DNA of 64,000 nucleotides from Cryobacterium suzukii (GCF_004403185.1 NZ_SOHJ01000002.1:248001-312000); one strand, 5' to 3'; counted from the first letter of the stretch, positions 16,944 through 25,926 are shown. Program-made: numbers and translations. The notes: a model not told the origin generated them from the letters alone.

Positions 16944-17765
16944 ATGCGAGAACTACAGGCGCGAATCATCGCGGAACTCAACGTCTCACCCACTATCGAC
17001 CCGGCCGCCGAAGTACGCCGCCGGGTGAAATTCCTCAAGGAGTACCTGAAGCGCACCGGCGCCCAGGGCTTCGTACTCGGCATCAGCGGCGGCCAGGACT
17101 CCACCCTCGCCGGCCGCCTCTGCGCCCTGGCGGTAGACGAACTGACCGAGGAAGGGCATCCGGCCACCTTCGTGGCGGTGCGCCTGCCATACGCGGTGCA
17201 GCGCGACGAAGCGGATGCCCAACTCGCGTTAACATTCATCCGCCCGCCGTCGCAGGCTGACTTCAACATCGAACTCGCCGTCGACGGGTTCGAGAGCGAG
17301 TTTTTGGCGAGCCTCGACGTGGCCATGACGGATTTCACCAAGGGCAACGTCAAGGCGCGCTCACGCATGATCGCCCAATATGCGGTGGCCGGCCAGCTCG
17401 GCCTGCTCGTGGTCGGAACCGACCACGCGGCCGAAGCTGTGACCGGATTCTTCACCAAGTACGGCGACGGCGGCTCCGATATTCTGCCCTTGACCGGGCT
17501 GACCAAGCGCCAGGGCCGCGCCTTGCTGATGGAGCTGGGTGCGCCCGAACAGCTCTATCTGAAGGACCCCACCGCTGACCTGCTCGATCACGCTCCCGGC
17601 CAGACCGATGAGGCCAACCTCGGCCTTCAGTACGAGCACATCGACGACTTCCTCGAGGGCCAGTCGGTCGAAGTCGAAGTGGCTGAGGCCATTGAAGCGC
17701 GCTACCTCAGCACCGAGCACAAGCGGCGCGTACCGGCGTCACTGTTCGACAAGTGGTGGCGCTAG
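16944..17765 (+). CDS. nadE: NAD synthetase, ammonia-dependent type
   Basis: This encodes 273 residues and converts deamido-NAD to NAD in the cytoplasm using ATP and ammonia. The PP-loop [10 protein letters not shown] is at about residue 48, with further signatures [18 protein letters not shown] and [20 protein letters not shown], and a C-terminal KRRVP. The length matches the 270-280 residues of stand-alone NadE; there is no glutaminase domain. ATG 16944 is chosen because [12 protein letters not shown] is the usual start; the open frame extends 41 codons further upstream. A hairpin follows the stop. Confidence 0.95.
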   Translation: MRELQARIIAELNVSPTIDPAAEVRRRVKFLKEYLKRTGAQGFVLGISGGQDSTLAGRLCALAVDELTEEGHPATFVAVRLPYAVQRDEADAQLALTFIRPPSQADFNIELAVDGFESEFLASLDVAMTDFTKGNVKARSRMIAQYAVAGQLGLLVVGTDHAAEAVTGFFTKYGDGGSDILPLTGLTKRQGRALLMELGAPEQLYLKDPTADLLDHAPGQTDEANLGLQYEHIDDFLEGQSVEVEVAEAIEARYLSTEHKRRVPASLFDKWWR

Positions 17766-17788
17766 TCCCCGACGCGGTAAACACAACG

Positions 17789-17825
17789 CGAGCCGGTCAG
17801 CGCTGAGAAAGCGCCGACCGGCTCG
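17789..17825. terminator. Hairpin between convergent genes, likely bidirectional terminator
   Basis: CGAGCCGGTC and GACCGGCTCG pair with inner GCGCT/AGCGC around a GAGAA loop. It sits between nadE (+) and the membrane-protein gene (-). No long T-run follows on either side. Confidence 0.75.
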
Positions 17826-17846
17826 CCGGTTGTAGTGGAAAAACGA

Positions 17847-18605
17847 CTACACGGTCGGGGCCTCCGACGAACGCGTGAGCGGGTCGGTGCCGCGCACCTC
17901 GAGCTTATTCACGTCATCCAAAAGGCGCTGGGTCTCGGTCGAAGTGTCCGAAGCCATCGACGCAGATGGGGCAGTGCGGTTAACGACCGCTGGCGTGAGC
18001 GGCGCTGCGCGCACCGGAGCGGGGGCCGAATCGGTCGGGTTGTACTGGTCGTGATGTTGCTGGGCCACCCACTCTTCCTGCTCCGCGAGCAGGCTCTTCT
18101 CGGTCGAGGAGTTCTGCGACTTCCAACGGTCAAGATCGCCCTGAAAAATCTTTCGTGCGCGGGCGGGCTTGTTCTGCCACTCGACCAGTCGGTCACGAAA
18201 TTCCACCAGTGCCGGTTCCAGCTGGTACCCGAACGTGGCGGAGGTGCGCTTGAGTTCGTACAGTTCATGGGCCGCCCAGTTCGCGGCGATTCCCGATCCG
18301 CGAATCGGCAGCAGCCGTACCTGAATATCGGCTTGGCCGACCGCGCGGTCGCTCATGACCTGTTCCTGTGGGGTGAGGGAATTCCACACGGATGCCTCGG
18401 TGGCGGCATCGACGAGGGTCGCGATAGCGGCCACTTTGATCTCGCGATCGCGCTGGGCAATGAGCCGTTTGATGGCCCCACGCGAGATCAACGCGGCCAG
18501 CAAGCTGGCAATGACGATCGCGCCGATGAACACGACCGCGGTGAAAATCATCGGTCGAGTGCTGACGTCTGTAAACCAGGCTACGAAGTTATTCCACCAT
18601 TCCAT
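17847..18605 (-). CDS. Conserved single-pass membrane protein
   Basis: This encodes 252 residues. One N-terminal membrane helix at about 18-40 (PMIFTAVVFIGAIVIASLLA) is followed by a helical cytoplasmic domain rich in Glu/Arg and a disordered Ala/Pro/Ser-rich C-terminal tail. There are no catalytic motifs. It looks like a lineage-specific protein of Microbacteriaceae; the function is unknown. It is convergent with nadE and shares the hairpin terminator. Confidence 0.7.
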   Translation of the reverse strand: MEWWNNFVAWFTDVSTRPMIFTAVVFIGAIVIASLLAALISRGAIKRLIAQRDREIKVAAIATLVDAATEASVWNSLTPQEQVMSDRAVGQADIQVRLLPIRGSGIAANWAAHELYELKRTSATFGYQLEPALVEFRDRLVEWQNKPARARKIFQGDLDRWKSQNSSTEKSLLAEQEEWVAQQHHDQYNPTDSAPAPVRAAPLTPAVVNRTAPSASMASDTSTETQRLLDDVNKLEVRGTDPLTRSSEAPTV

Positions 18606-18689
18606 GTGCAGGATTTTATCCGTGCTGAACCCTGTTCTCTGGGACCAGACGCGGCGTGCCCTCAGGCGAGTGCACTTCGCGGTGCGACA

Positions 18690-18980
18690 CTAGCGAAAGC
18701 AGTCCACCGCATCGTCGACACGACAGAACTCGCCCAGGTCTCGGGTTCGGAGCGCGAAGACGATTCGCCGGGCGCTGTATCGGGCGCCGTCGACGCCGAC
18801 GTGGTGTTCGATATACCCGATGACAGCGCCGGCTGGGTCGACAATGCGCCACAGCCCGTCGCGCACGAGGATGAAGCTGCGGTCACGCACTGCGGGAAGG
18901 ACCGTTGCGGGAAGTGCCGTTTCGAGACGTGCTGTGCTCGGAATTGCCGCGCGAAGAATCGGTGCGATGAGAGTGGTCAT
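18690..18980 (-). CDS. Small conserved hypothetical protein (96 aa)
   Basis: The ATG at 18980 has a plausible GGAGGAGC ribosome site upstream. The sequence RSFILVRDGLWRIVDPAGAV and IGYIEHH suggests a small beta-rich domain reminiscent of proteins that report on cell context, but no family is certain. It is Arg-rich at the C-terminus. It stands alone between the membrane-protein gene and msrA. Confidence 0.6.
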   Translation of the reverse strand: MTTLIAPILRAAIPSTARLETALPATVLPAVRDRSFILVRDGLWRIVDPAGAVIGYIEHHVGVDGARYSARRIVFALRTRDLGEFCRVDDAVDCFR

Positions 18981-19135
18981 TCGTGCTCCTCCGTAATAGT
19001 TCAGCAGTATCAGAGCCGGCCCCTGGTGTCTTTTTCAGGGTAGGGGCGACCACCGACATCCGCTTTGGGCGAACAGGCGGCGTGAGCGCCGGTTCGACCG
19101 GAGGCCCGCAGCGAGCGAGGAGTTAGACTGAAGGG

Positions 19136-19660
19136 GTGCAAACTTTTGTGATCGCAGGTGGATGTTTCTGGTGTCTCGATGCTGTGTATCGGGTCTTACG
19201 CGGAGTGAGCGAGGTCGTGTCGGGGTACACCGGCGGTACGACCGTCAACCCGAGTTACGAAGCGGTCTGCACCGGTCATACCGGTCACGCCGAAGCCGTC
19301 GCGGTGACTTTCGATCCCGATGTCATTCCGGCCAGCGTCATTCTCGATGTGTTCTTCACGTTGCACGACCCGACCCAGCTCAATCGGCAGGGCAACGACG
19401 TTGGTACCCAGTACCGGTCGGCAATGTTCTACACCGACGATGCGCAGAAGCAGCTGTTCGAAACGGCCCGCGATCGGGCCAGCGAATGGTGGGGTGCCGG
19501 CATCACGACCACGATCCAGCCGCTTGGCGACTACCACGTGGCCGAGGACTACCACCAGGACTTCTTTAACAAGAATCCTGGTCAGGGCTATTGCATGGCG
19601 GTCGCCGTGCCCAAGGTCAACAAGATTCGCAAGTCTTACTCGCAGTACCTGGTCAGCTAG
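19136..19660 (+). CDS. msrA: Peptide-methionine (S)-S-oxide reductase
   Basis: This encodes 174 residues from GTG 19136. The active-site GCFWC (catalytic first Cys) is at about residues 9-13, followed by SGYTGG, GHTGHAEAV and the substrate motif HDPTQLNRQGNDVGTQYRS. The C-terminal NKNPGQGYC supplies a possible resolving Cys. It repairs oxidised methionine in cytoplasmic proteins with thioredoxin. The length is typical of short MsrA proteins. It is monocistronic. Confidence 0.97.
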   Translation: MQTFVIAGGCFWCLDAVYRVLRGVSEVVSGYTGGTTVNPSYEAVCTGHTGHAEAVAVTFDPDVIPASVILDVFFTLHDPTQLNRQGNDVGTQYRSAMFYTDDAQKQLFETARDRASEWWGAGITTTIQPLGDYHVAEDYHQDFFNKNPGQGYCMAVAVPKVNKIRKSYSQYLVS

Positions 19661-19726
19661 CTTCTCCTCCACAGCCGTTCGGCTGCGTCATTCTCCACTG
19701 ATCGCACCGGGCTTGCGCTGCGGCGT

Positions 19727-19766
19727 CGTTCCGGGCGGCACACTCGCAGTGTGCGACCCGGGAACG
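19727..19766. repeat. 40-nt hairpin (REP-like) downstream of msrA
   Basis: CGTTCCGGG with GCACACT pairs with AGTGTGC and CCCGGGAACG around a CGC loop, with small internal bulges. It is too long and has no T-run for a standard terminator. Whether it recurs elsewhere cannot be seen here. Confidence 0.55.
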
Positions 19767-19868
19767 GCAAAGAGTGGCACGAGTTGCCGTTCCCTGGCCG
19801 CGTGCCCCGGGTGTTCGCCCGGCGGCTGACGCGTGCGTGTTCGCGCGATAACCGTGCCGGGAGAAACT

Positions 19869-20399
19869 ATGAGCGACCACATCACCGTATCCGGAATCAT
19901 CGGCACCGTCCCCCGCCGCAGTGTCGGCAAAAACGGCGCCCCCATTACCTCCTTTCGACTGGCCTCTCGCCAGAGTCATCGTGACCGCGCGAAAGATGAG
20001 TGGGTTGAGGACGAGAGCAGCTGGTACTCCGTCACGACGTTTCGCCAGTTGGCCACGAATGCGGCGTCGTCGCTCAGCAAGGGCCAGCACGTCATCGTGA
20101 GTGGCCGGTTGGTCATTCGCAGGTGGACCAACGCCGAACGATCCGGAATTGACGTCGATATCCTGGCCGACGCACTCGGCCACGACCTCACCTGGTACAC
20201 CACGACGCCGGTGCGCAGCGGTGCTTCCTCCCACACCCCCGCCGAGCAGACCGGGCCAGAACCGGTGGAGTCCGCAGAGTCCGCCGAATCGGCCACCGCG
20301 TATGAGGCGGAAACCGCACATATCGACCGTTCCGAAGACGGCTTTGTGCCGATCGATACCGACGCTGATCGGGATGCCTATGCCCCTTTAGACTCGTAG
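19869..20399 (+). CDS. ssb: Single-stranded DNA-binding protein (SSB-like)
   Basis: This encodes 176 residues. ATG 19869 follows GGGAGAAACT; frames open further upstream are unsupported. The OB fold reads ITVSGIIGTVPRRSVGKNGA, then SWYSVTTFRQLATNA and KGQHVIVSGRLVIRRW. The C-terminal tail is acidic and disordered but ends DAYAPLDS rather than the DDIPF tip used by primary SSBs. It may therefore be a second paralogue or one that does not recruit partners in the standard way. It is followed by a lipoprotein gene. Confidence 0.88.
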   Translation: MSDHITVSGIIGTVPRRSVGKNGAPITSFRLASRQSHRDRAKDEWVEDESSWYSVTTFRQLATNAASSLSKGQHVIVSGRLVIRRWTNAERSGIDVDILADALGHDLTWYTTTPVRSGASSHTPAEQTGPEPVESAESAESATAYEAETAHIDRSEDGFVPIDTDADRDAYAPLDS

Positions 20400-20433
20400 C
20401 ATCGTCCACGTGCGTGGACTGGGGAGGCAGTTC

Positions 20434-20979
20434 GTGAGCGTGGCGAAACCAGCATTGCAGGGTGTGAGCGCGAGAACAGCGCGACGGCGTGCACGCCGCC
20501 CGCAGTTCGTGTTGGGTATGGTGAGCGCTGGGCTGCTCCTCGGGCTCAGCCTGACCGCGTGCACCGGCGTCCCAGCAGAACCCCCAGCTAACGACACGGC
20601 ACCGTCCAGCTCCGCCACGCCCGAGCCTTCGGCCACGCCGGCGCCTGATCCGACGCTTTCGCCAGACGGGACCGCTGCCGAAAACCTGGTGTACTTCAAC
20701 TTTCTCGCCGCCGCTGTCACCAAGGCCAACCCCGCGGCCGGCGGACGCGCCTATATCGACGCGCTCGTGGCTGGCGGGTTCGACCGAGCCGCAATAGAAG
20801 TGACTTTTGATCGAACCCAGGCCGATCTGGCCGCCGACTCCATCCAGTTCGCGGTGCGCATCGCCGGTGAATGCTTGATCGGGCAGATTGGACCGGCCAG
20901 CGACGGCTTCCACAGTGTAGTTGCGCCCATTTTGTCGACCGGTTTGTGTCTTGTTGGGTCCACCCGGCAAATAGACTGA
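20434..20979 (+). CDS. Lipoprotein, DUF6993-like
   Basis: This encodes 181 residues from GTG 20434, chosen for GGGGAGG 7 nt upstream. A twin-Arg-rich N-region (ARTARRRARRPQ) precedes a hydrophobic stretch and lipobox LSLTACTG. An Ala/Pro/Ser/Thr linker of ~40 residues leads to a small globular domain with two Cys (GECLIGQIGPAS and STGLCLVG) that could form a disulfide. It is expected on the outer face of the membrane. The domain name is from memory. The gene ends 8 nt before ettA. Confidence 0.75.
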   Translation: MSVAKPALQGVSARTARRRARRPQFVLGMVSAGLLLGLSLTACTGVPAEPPANDTAPSSSATPEPSATPAPDPTLSPDGTAAENLVYFNFLAAAVTKANPAAGGRAYIDALVAGGFDRAAIEVTFDRTQADLAADSIQFAVRIAGECLIGQIGPASDGFHSVVAPILSTGLCLVGSTRQID

Positions 20980-20987
20980 TAAACACT

Positions 20988-22670
20988 ATGGCCGAATTTA
21001 TTTACTCAATGGTCCGCGCTCGCAAGGCGATCGGCGAAAAGCTGATTCTTGACGACGTCACCATGTCCTTTTTTCCCGGCGCCAAGATCGGTGTGGTCGG
21101 CCCGAACGGTGCCGGAAAGTCCACCATTTTGAAGATTATGGCGGGCCTGGACACCCCCAGCAATGGCGAGGCGCGACTTTCCCCTGGCTACAGCGTCGGC
21201 ATCCTCATGCAGGAGCCGCAGCTCGACGAGAGCAAGACCGTGCTCGAGAACGTGCAGGAGGGTGTCGGGCCGATTAAGGCCAAGGTCGACCGCTTCAACG
21301 AGATCAGCCTCGCCCTCGGCGAGCCAGACGCCGACTTCGACACCCTGCTGGCCGAAATGGGCGTACTGCAGGAAGCCATCGATGCAGCGGATGCCTGGGA
21401 TCTCGATTCCCAGCTCGAGCAAGCCATGGACGCCCTCCGCACTCCGCCGGGTGACTCCGAGGTGGCCAACCTCTCCGGTGGTGAGAAGCGCCGCGTAGCG
21501 CTGACCAAACTGCTGCTGCAGAAGCCTGACCTGCTGCTGCTTGACGAGCCCACCAACCACCTCGACGCCGAGAGCGTGCTCTGGCTCGAACAGCATCTTG
21601 CCAAGTACCCGGGCGCTGTGCTCGCCGTCACTCACGACCGGTACTTCCTCGACCACGTGGCCGAGTGGATCGCTGAGATCGACCGCGGACACCTGTATCC
21701 GTATGAGGGCAACTACTCCACCTACCTCGAGAAGAAGCAGGAACGTCTGCTCGTGCAGGGTAAGAAGGATGCGAAGCTGTCGCGCCGTCTCGCCGACGAA
21801 CTTGAGTGGGTGCGCTCCAACGCCAAGGGCCGCCAGGTGAAGTCGAAGGCGCGACTGGCTCGCTACGAAGAGATGGTCACCGCCGCCGAAAGCACGCGCA
21901 AACTCGATTTCGAGGAGATCGTGATTCCGGTCGGCCCGCGCCTCGGCGCCCAGGTTATCGACGCAACCAAGCTGGAGAAGGGATTCGATGGGCGCATGCT
22001 CATCGAGAACCTCAGCTTCACTCTGCCCCGTAACGGCATCGTGGGAATCATCGGCCCGAACGGTGTGGGAAAGAGCACCCTGTTCAAAACCATTGTCGGC
22101 CAGGAACCTCTTGACGGTGGCGAGCTCAAGATCGGCGAAACGGTTGATATTTCCTACGTCGATCAGGACCGTGGCGGCATCGACCCGAATAAGACGCTGT
22201 GGGAGGTTGTCTCCGATGGCCAGGACTATATCCAGGTCGGCAAGACCGAGATTCCGTCGCGCGCCTACGTGTCTACCTTCGGTTTCAAGGGTCCGGACCA
22301 GCAGAAGAAAGCCGGTGTGCTCTCCGGTGGTGAGCGCAACCGTCTGAACCTGGCGCTCACCCTGAAGCAGGGCGGCAACCTGCTTCTCCTCGACGAGCCC
22401 ACTAACGACCTCGACGTCGAAACCCTCGGTTCGCTCGAGAATGCGCTGCTCGAGTTTCCCGGTTGCGCCGTGGTGATCACTCACGACCGGTGGTTCCTCG
22501 ACCGGGTGGCCACGCACATCCTCTCTTATGAAGGCACCGACGACAACCCGGCCAATTGGTATTGGTTCGAGGGAAACTTCGAGTCCTACGAGCAGAACAA
22601 GATCGAGCGTCTCGGACCCGACGCGGCCAAGCCGCACCGCTCGGCCTACCGCAAGCTCACCCGCGACTGA
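20988..22670 (+). CDS. ettA: Energy-dependent translational throttle protein EttA (ABC-F ATPase)
   Basis: This encodes 560 residues, the normal size. Two ABC domains carry Walker A GPNGAGKST and GPNGVGKST, signatures LSGGEKRRVA and LSGGERNRLN, and Walker B LLLLDEPTNHLD and LLLLDEPTNDLD. There is no membrane domain. EttA binds the ribosomal E site and gates entry into elongation according to ADP/ATP. ATG 20988 gives MAEFIYSMVRARKAIGEK, the conserved start. It is followed by a thioesterase gene after 19 nt. Confidence 0.97.
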   Translation: MAEFIYSMVRARKAIGEKLILDDVTMSFFPGAKIGVVGPNGAGKSTILKIMAGLDTPSNGEARLSPGYSVGILMQEPQLDESKTVLENVQEGVGPIKAKVDRFNEISLALGEPDADFDTLLAEMGVLQEAIDAADAWDLDSQLEQAMDALRTPPGDSEVANLSGGEKRRVALTKLLLQKPDLLLLDEPTNHLDAESVLWLEQHLAKYPGAVLAVTHDRYFLDHVAEWIAEIDRGHLYPYEGNYSTYLEKKQERLLVQGKKDAKLSRRLADELEWVRSNAKGRQVKSKARLARYEEMVTAAESTRKLDFEEIVIPVGPRLGAQVIDATKLEKGFDGRMLIENLSFTLPRNGIVGIIGPNGVGKSTLFKTIVGQEPLDGGELKIGETVDISYVDQDRGGIDPNKTLWEVVSDGQDYIQVGKTEIPSRAYVSTFGFKGPDQQKKAGVLSGGERNRLNLALTLKQGGNLLLLDEPTNDLDVETLGSLENALLEFPGCAVVITHDRWFLDRVATHILSYEGTDDNPANWYWFEGNFESYEQNKIERLGPDAAKPHRSAYRKLTRD

Positions 22671-22689
22671 GACGAACCACGGAGAACTT

Positions 22690-23154
22690 GTGAAGCTGCA
22701 CGTACCGATTCGCCTGCGCTGGTCTGACCTCGACGCCTACGGTCACGTCAACAATGCCGAGATGCTGCGCCTGCTCGAAGAGGCGCGCATCCTGGCGTTG
22801 TGGGTGACCGAAGACGACGGGGCGATCGGCGCGGCGGTGCTCGACGGTCGCCCGGGAGCGGCCACACTGACGCTCATCGCGCGGCAGGAAATTGAATATC
22901 TCGCGCCCGTACCCTACCTGCGCCAGCCGCTCGACGTGCGCCTGTGGCTCGGCAAACTCGGCGGGGCCAGCCTGGACGTCTGCTACGAGGTCTACAGCCC
23001 GGAAGGTGTTACGCCCGAGCTGTTGTATGCCCGGGCGACCACGACCATCGTGCTCGTCGACGCGGCAAGCGAGCGGCCGCGCCGCATCAACGACACCGAA
23101 CGCGCGGCGTGGACGCCGTACCTCGCCGCACCGATCGAGTTTGCCCGGCGCTGA
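22690..23154 (+). CDS. Acyl-CoA thioesterase, hotdog fold (4HBT/YbgC type)
   Basis: This encodes 154 residues from GTG 22690 with GGAG upstream. The motif RWSDLDAYGHVNNAEMLRLL with the active-site Asp is the signature of the 4-hydroxybenzoyl-CoA/YbgC thioesterase group. It hydrolyses an acyl-CoA in the cytoplasm; the specific chain is unknown. It is probably co-transcribed with ettA, from which it is separated by 19 nt. Confidence 0.9.
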   Translation: MKLHVPIRLRWSDLDAYGHVNNAEMLRLLEEARILALWVTEDDGAIGAAVLDGRPGAATLTLIARQEIEYLAPVPYLRQPLDVRLWLGKLGGASLDVCYEVYSPEGVTPELLYARATTTIVLVDAASERPRRINDTERAAWTPYLAAPIEFARR

Positions 23155-23175
23155 GCGGCACCGGATGGCTGGTCG

Positions 23176-23649
23176 CTAACCAGCCATGACCGTGTCGCCG
23201 TCGACAGTGACGGTCACCTTGTCGAGTGCCCGCGGGGCCGGGCCGCCGAGTACTTCCCCGGTGGCGAGGTCATACCGCGATTGGTGGCACGGGCAATCGA
23301 ATTCGGTTGCCGCCGGCTCCACCTTGCATCCTTTGTGGGTGCAAATGGCGCTGAAACCGACGACCGTACCGGCCGTGGGTTGGGCCAGCAGAATCGGTTG
23401 ACCATCGAGTGTGGCCGCGATGCCGCCACCGACCGGAATATCGGCGAGTTTTGCGACCTCGGTTGCCGCTGCGCCGGTATCAGTGGCCGAGCCACTCGGA
23501 TCGGTCGTGGCAGGGTTGGCGGGCTCTGTGGTGGTGCTCGGGGTACTGGTAGCCGGGGTACTGCTGCAGGCGGCCAGAGCCACCGCCGCAGCAGTGCTCC
23601 CTCCGGCCAGGATCATGTTGCGACGGGACAGGTCGAGTTCCGATGTCAT
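23176..23649 (-). CDS. Rieske [2Fe-2S] lipoprotein, Tat-exported
   Basis: This encodes 157 residues. ATG 23649 has AAGGAG upstream. The N-terminus SRRNMILAGGSTAAAVALAA with CSS combines a twin-arginine motif and a lipobox, so it is probably folded before export and lipid-anchored. After a Ser/Thr/Pro linker, the cluster ligands are CTHKGCKV and CPCHQSRYD (Cys-x-His and Cys-x-x-His). It is a small electron-transfer protein, not the cytochrome bc subunit. It is transcribed divergently from an ECF sigma gene, so the two may share control. Confidence 0.93.
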   Translation of the reverse strand: MTSELDLSRRNMILAGGSTAAAVALAACSSTPATSTPSTTTEPANPATTDPSGSATDTGAAATEVAKLADIPVGGGIAATLDGQPILLAQPTAGTVVGFSAICTHKGCKVEPAATEFDCPCHQSRYDLATGEVLGGPAPRALDKVTVTVDGDTVMAG

Positions 23650-23713
23650 GACTCTCCTTGAAAGACGTGTTCGCGGGTAGGTTTGATTCGGTTTACTGAT
23701 TCCGGGCTGTAAT

Positions 23714-23740
23714 TGAACCACGTTCTCCGAATATCCGTGT
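23714..23740 (+). promoter_or_regulatory. SigL-type ECF promoter for the sigma/anti-sigma operon
   Basis: TGAACC (23714-23719), 16 nt, then CGTGT (23736-23740), followed by GGGGAGG and ATG 23760. This equals the reported consensus of Mycobacterium SigL promoters (TGAACC, 16-18 nt, CGT), suggesting autoregulation. Confidence 0.65.
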
Positions 23741-23759
23741 TAAGCAGGGGAGGTAGGTC

Positions 23760-24269
23760 ATGGCCGATGAGCGCGCCGAACTCTTGCAGGCCCTCCACGA
23801 CGAACACGGGCCTATCCTGTGGCGCTACGTCGTGCGGCTGACCCACGACACCGCCTTCGCCGACGACGTCGTGCAGGAGACGCTGTTGCGCGCCTGGCGT
23901 CGCCCGCGGCTGCTGGACCAGACCGAGGTTTCGGCCAGGGCCTGGCTGTTCACGGTGGCCCGCAACCTCGTGATCGACGACCGACGCTCGGCCAGAGCAC
24001 GGCACGAGGTGTCGACCGATCAACTGCCCGAAGTGCCCACCGACGACCAGACCGACGCACTGCTGGACGCCTGGCTGGTTGCCGATGCCTTGAATGACCT
24101 GTCATCGGATCACCGCGCCGTCATCGTCTGCGCCTACTATCGGGGACAGTCGGTGGCCGAAACCGCGCGGGAACTGGTCGTGCCGGAAGGAACCGTGAAA
24201 TCCAGGCTGCACTATGGCCTGCGAGCTCTGCGACTCGCACTGCAAGAACGAGGAGTGACGGAGCGATGA
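23760..24269 (+). CDS. ECF RNA polymerase sigma factor, SigL-like
   Basis: This encodes 169 residues. Region 2 reads FADDVVQETLLRAWRRP and ARAWLFTVARNLVIDDRRSA. Region 4 reads LSSDHRAVIVCAYYRGQSVA and VPEGTVKSRLHYGLRALR, with its helix-turn-helix. The size is typical for ECF factors. It overlaps the anti-sigma gene by 4 nt and has a matching SigL-type promoter, so it probably activates itself when its anti-sigma is released, perhaps by redox or envelope stress. Confidence 0.93.
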   Translation: MADERAELLQALHDEHGPILWRYVVRLTHDTAFADDVVQETLLRAWRRPRLLDQTEVSARAWLFTVARNLVIDDRRSARARHEVSTDQLPEVPTDDQTDALLDAWLVADALNDLSSDHRAVIVCAYYRGQSVAETARELVVPEGTVKSRLHYGLRALRLALQERGVTER

Positions 24270-24976
24270 CCACTCCAGCAGATCTCTTCAACGACTGGGA
24301 CGGCGCTTATGTGCTCGGCGCTCTCTCGCCGGGCGACCGCCGGGACTACGAACGGCATCTCAATGACTGTGCCGCCTGCGGCCAGGCTGTTGCCCACCTT
24401 GCCGGGCTGCCAGGGCTGCTCGCCCTGGTTCCGCTGGACCAGGCCCTGCAGCTCGGCCCGGCGTCGCAGGCGGCAGCGGATGCCGGTACGTCACCGTCCG
24501 CCGAACTGCTACCCCGGCTGTTGCAGGCTGCCAGGACGCGCTCGCGGCGAACACGCTGGGTCGGTGTGGGCGCCGTGGTGGCGGCCGCCGCGATTGCAGC
24601 ATCCGCTGCCCTGGTCGTGCCTGGCTGGCTGGACCAACGAGTCACCAGTGCCGGGCAACCGGCTGTAGCCATGACCGCGGTGGTTCCGAGCCCGCTCACC
24701 GCGACGTTTCGCCTGACCGGCGAAGACTGGGGGACCCGCATCGACGCGAGTTGCAGCTATGCGCGCAGCGGAAACGACTTCGGACCGCAGCCCTATGCCC
24801 TGTTCGTGACCGACACCGCCGGCGACGAGAGCCTGGTGGCGAGTTGGATTGCCGGCCCAGGTACCACGATCACCGCTGCCGCAACGACGAGCGTCGCTGA
24901 AAACGACATCGCGAGCGTTGACATTCGGTGGATGCCCGACGAGCGAGTGCTGCTGGAATCCAAACCGACCTGGTAG
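24266..24976 (+). CDS. Membrane-bound zinc-containing anti-sigma factor (RslA-like)
   Basis: This encodes 236 residues. The zinc anti-sigma domain motif HLNDCAACGQAV (H-x3-C-x2-C) is at about residues 31-42, one membrane helix at about 94-117 (VGAVVAAAAIAASAALVVPG), and an extracytoplasmic domain of ~115 residues. It holds the ECF factor at the membrane until zinc is displaced or thiols are oxidised. The start overlaps the sigma gene stop (ATGA), as usual for such pairs. It is convergent with tesB. Confidence 0.92.
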   Translation: MTTPADLFNDWDGAYVLGALSPGDRRDYERHLNDCAACGQAVAHLAGLPGLLALVPLDQALQLGPASQAAADAGTSPSAELLPRLLQAARTRSRRTRWVGVGAVVAAAAIAASAALVVPGWLDQRVTSAGQPAVAMTAVVPSPLTATFRLTGEDWGTRIDASCSYARSGNDFGPQPYALFVTDTAGDESLVASWIAGPGTTITAAATTSVAENDIASVDIRWMPDERVLLESKPTW

Positions 24977-24985
24977 GTGCTCGAA

Positions 24986-25861
24986 TTACTCGAGAACGAT
25001 GGGCACGCGCAGCATGCCCTCCTGCGCAACAGTGGCCAGCAGAATGCCATCGCGGCTGAAAATGCTGCCGGTGGCGAGGCCGCGACCGCCCTGCGCGCTC
25101 GGTGAATCCTGCACATAGAGCAGCCATTCGTCGACCCGACCGAAACGGTGCCACCACATGGCATGGTCGAGGCTCGCGACCTTGAGGCCGGGGAAGGACC
25201 AGGCGACCCCGTGCCGACGCAGGATCGGCTCCATGATCGAGTAATCGCTGGCATAGGCCAGGGCGGCGCGGTGCAGATCGGGGTCGTCGGGCAGAGGAGA
25301 AAAAGTCTTCATCCACACGGCTTGCCGGGAGGTGTGCTCACCGTTCACCTTGAGGTAGATCGGTGAGGGAACATGCCGCATATCGAAGGGGCGCTCGCTC
25401 GCCCAGTAGCGGGCCACCGAATGATCGATGTGGGCAAGCGAATCGGATGCCGTTGGCAGGGTCTCCGGGTCGGGGATATCCTTTGGCATCTCGATATGGT
25501 GCTCCAGGCCCTCATCGGCGTCCTGGAAAGAGGCGATCATCGACAGGATCGGCACGCCGTCCTGGTAGCACTGGGTGCGGCGGGTGGAGAACGACCGGCC
25601 GTCGTGAATGCGCTCGACCGAGAACGTGATCGGCTGGTTGACATCGCCGGGGCGCAGAAAATATCCGTGCATGGAGTGCACGTGGCGTTCGTCGGGTACG
25701 GTACGCATCGCGGCGACGAGTGACTGGGCCAGCACTTGCCCGCCGAACACACGGCCGAGCGGCATCCATTGGGACGGGCCGGTGAAGATGTCTTCATTGG
25801 TGCGGGCACCGGTGTCGGTTAGATCGAGGACGGCCAGAAGGCCTTCCAAGGGCTTGTGCAT
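24986..25861 (-). CDS. tesB: Acyl-CoA thioesterase II
   Basis: This encodes 291 residues, with ATG 25861 after GGAGG. The double-hotdog TesB fold is recognised by DIFTGPSQWMPLGRVFGGQV, GYFLRPGDVNQPITFSVERI, GRSFSTRRTQCYQDG near the N-terminal half, and SLDHAMWWHRFGRVDEWLLY plus GRGLATGSIFSRDGILLAT at the C-terminus. It hydrolyses medium to long acyl-CoAs, usually feeding on beta-oxidation intermediates. It is divergent from the next gene. Confidence 0.95.
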   Translation of the reverse strand: MHKPLEGLLAVLDLTDTGARTNEDIFTGPSQWMPLGRVFGGQVLAQSLVAAMRTVPDERHVHSMHGYFLRPGDVNQPITFSVERIHDGRSFSTRRTQCYQDGVPILSMIASFQDADEGLEHHIEMPKDIPDPETLPTASDSLAHIDHSVARYWASERPFDMRHVPSPIYLKVNGEHTSRQAVWMKTFSPLPDDPDLHRAALAYASDYSIMEPILRRHGVAWSFPGLKVASLDHAMWWHRFGRVDEWLLYVQDSPSAQGGRGLATGSIFSRDGILLATVAQEGMLRVPIVLE

Positions 25862-25926
25862 GCTGCCTCCTCGGGCAAGTTCGCGACCGCGGCACGCGGA
25901 TGTTTCGTATCTTGGTAGTTTAGGAG

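Noticed and set aside
17835..19043. 402-codon plus-strand ORF
   Set aside because: It is antisense to the membrane-protein and small hypothetical genes, with no protein-like motifs; high GC leaves antisense frames open.
21006..22637. 543-codon minus-strand ORF
   Set aside because: It is the antisense shadow of ettA, whose ABC motifs define the true frame.
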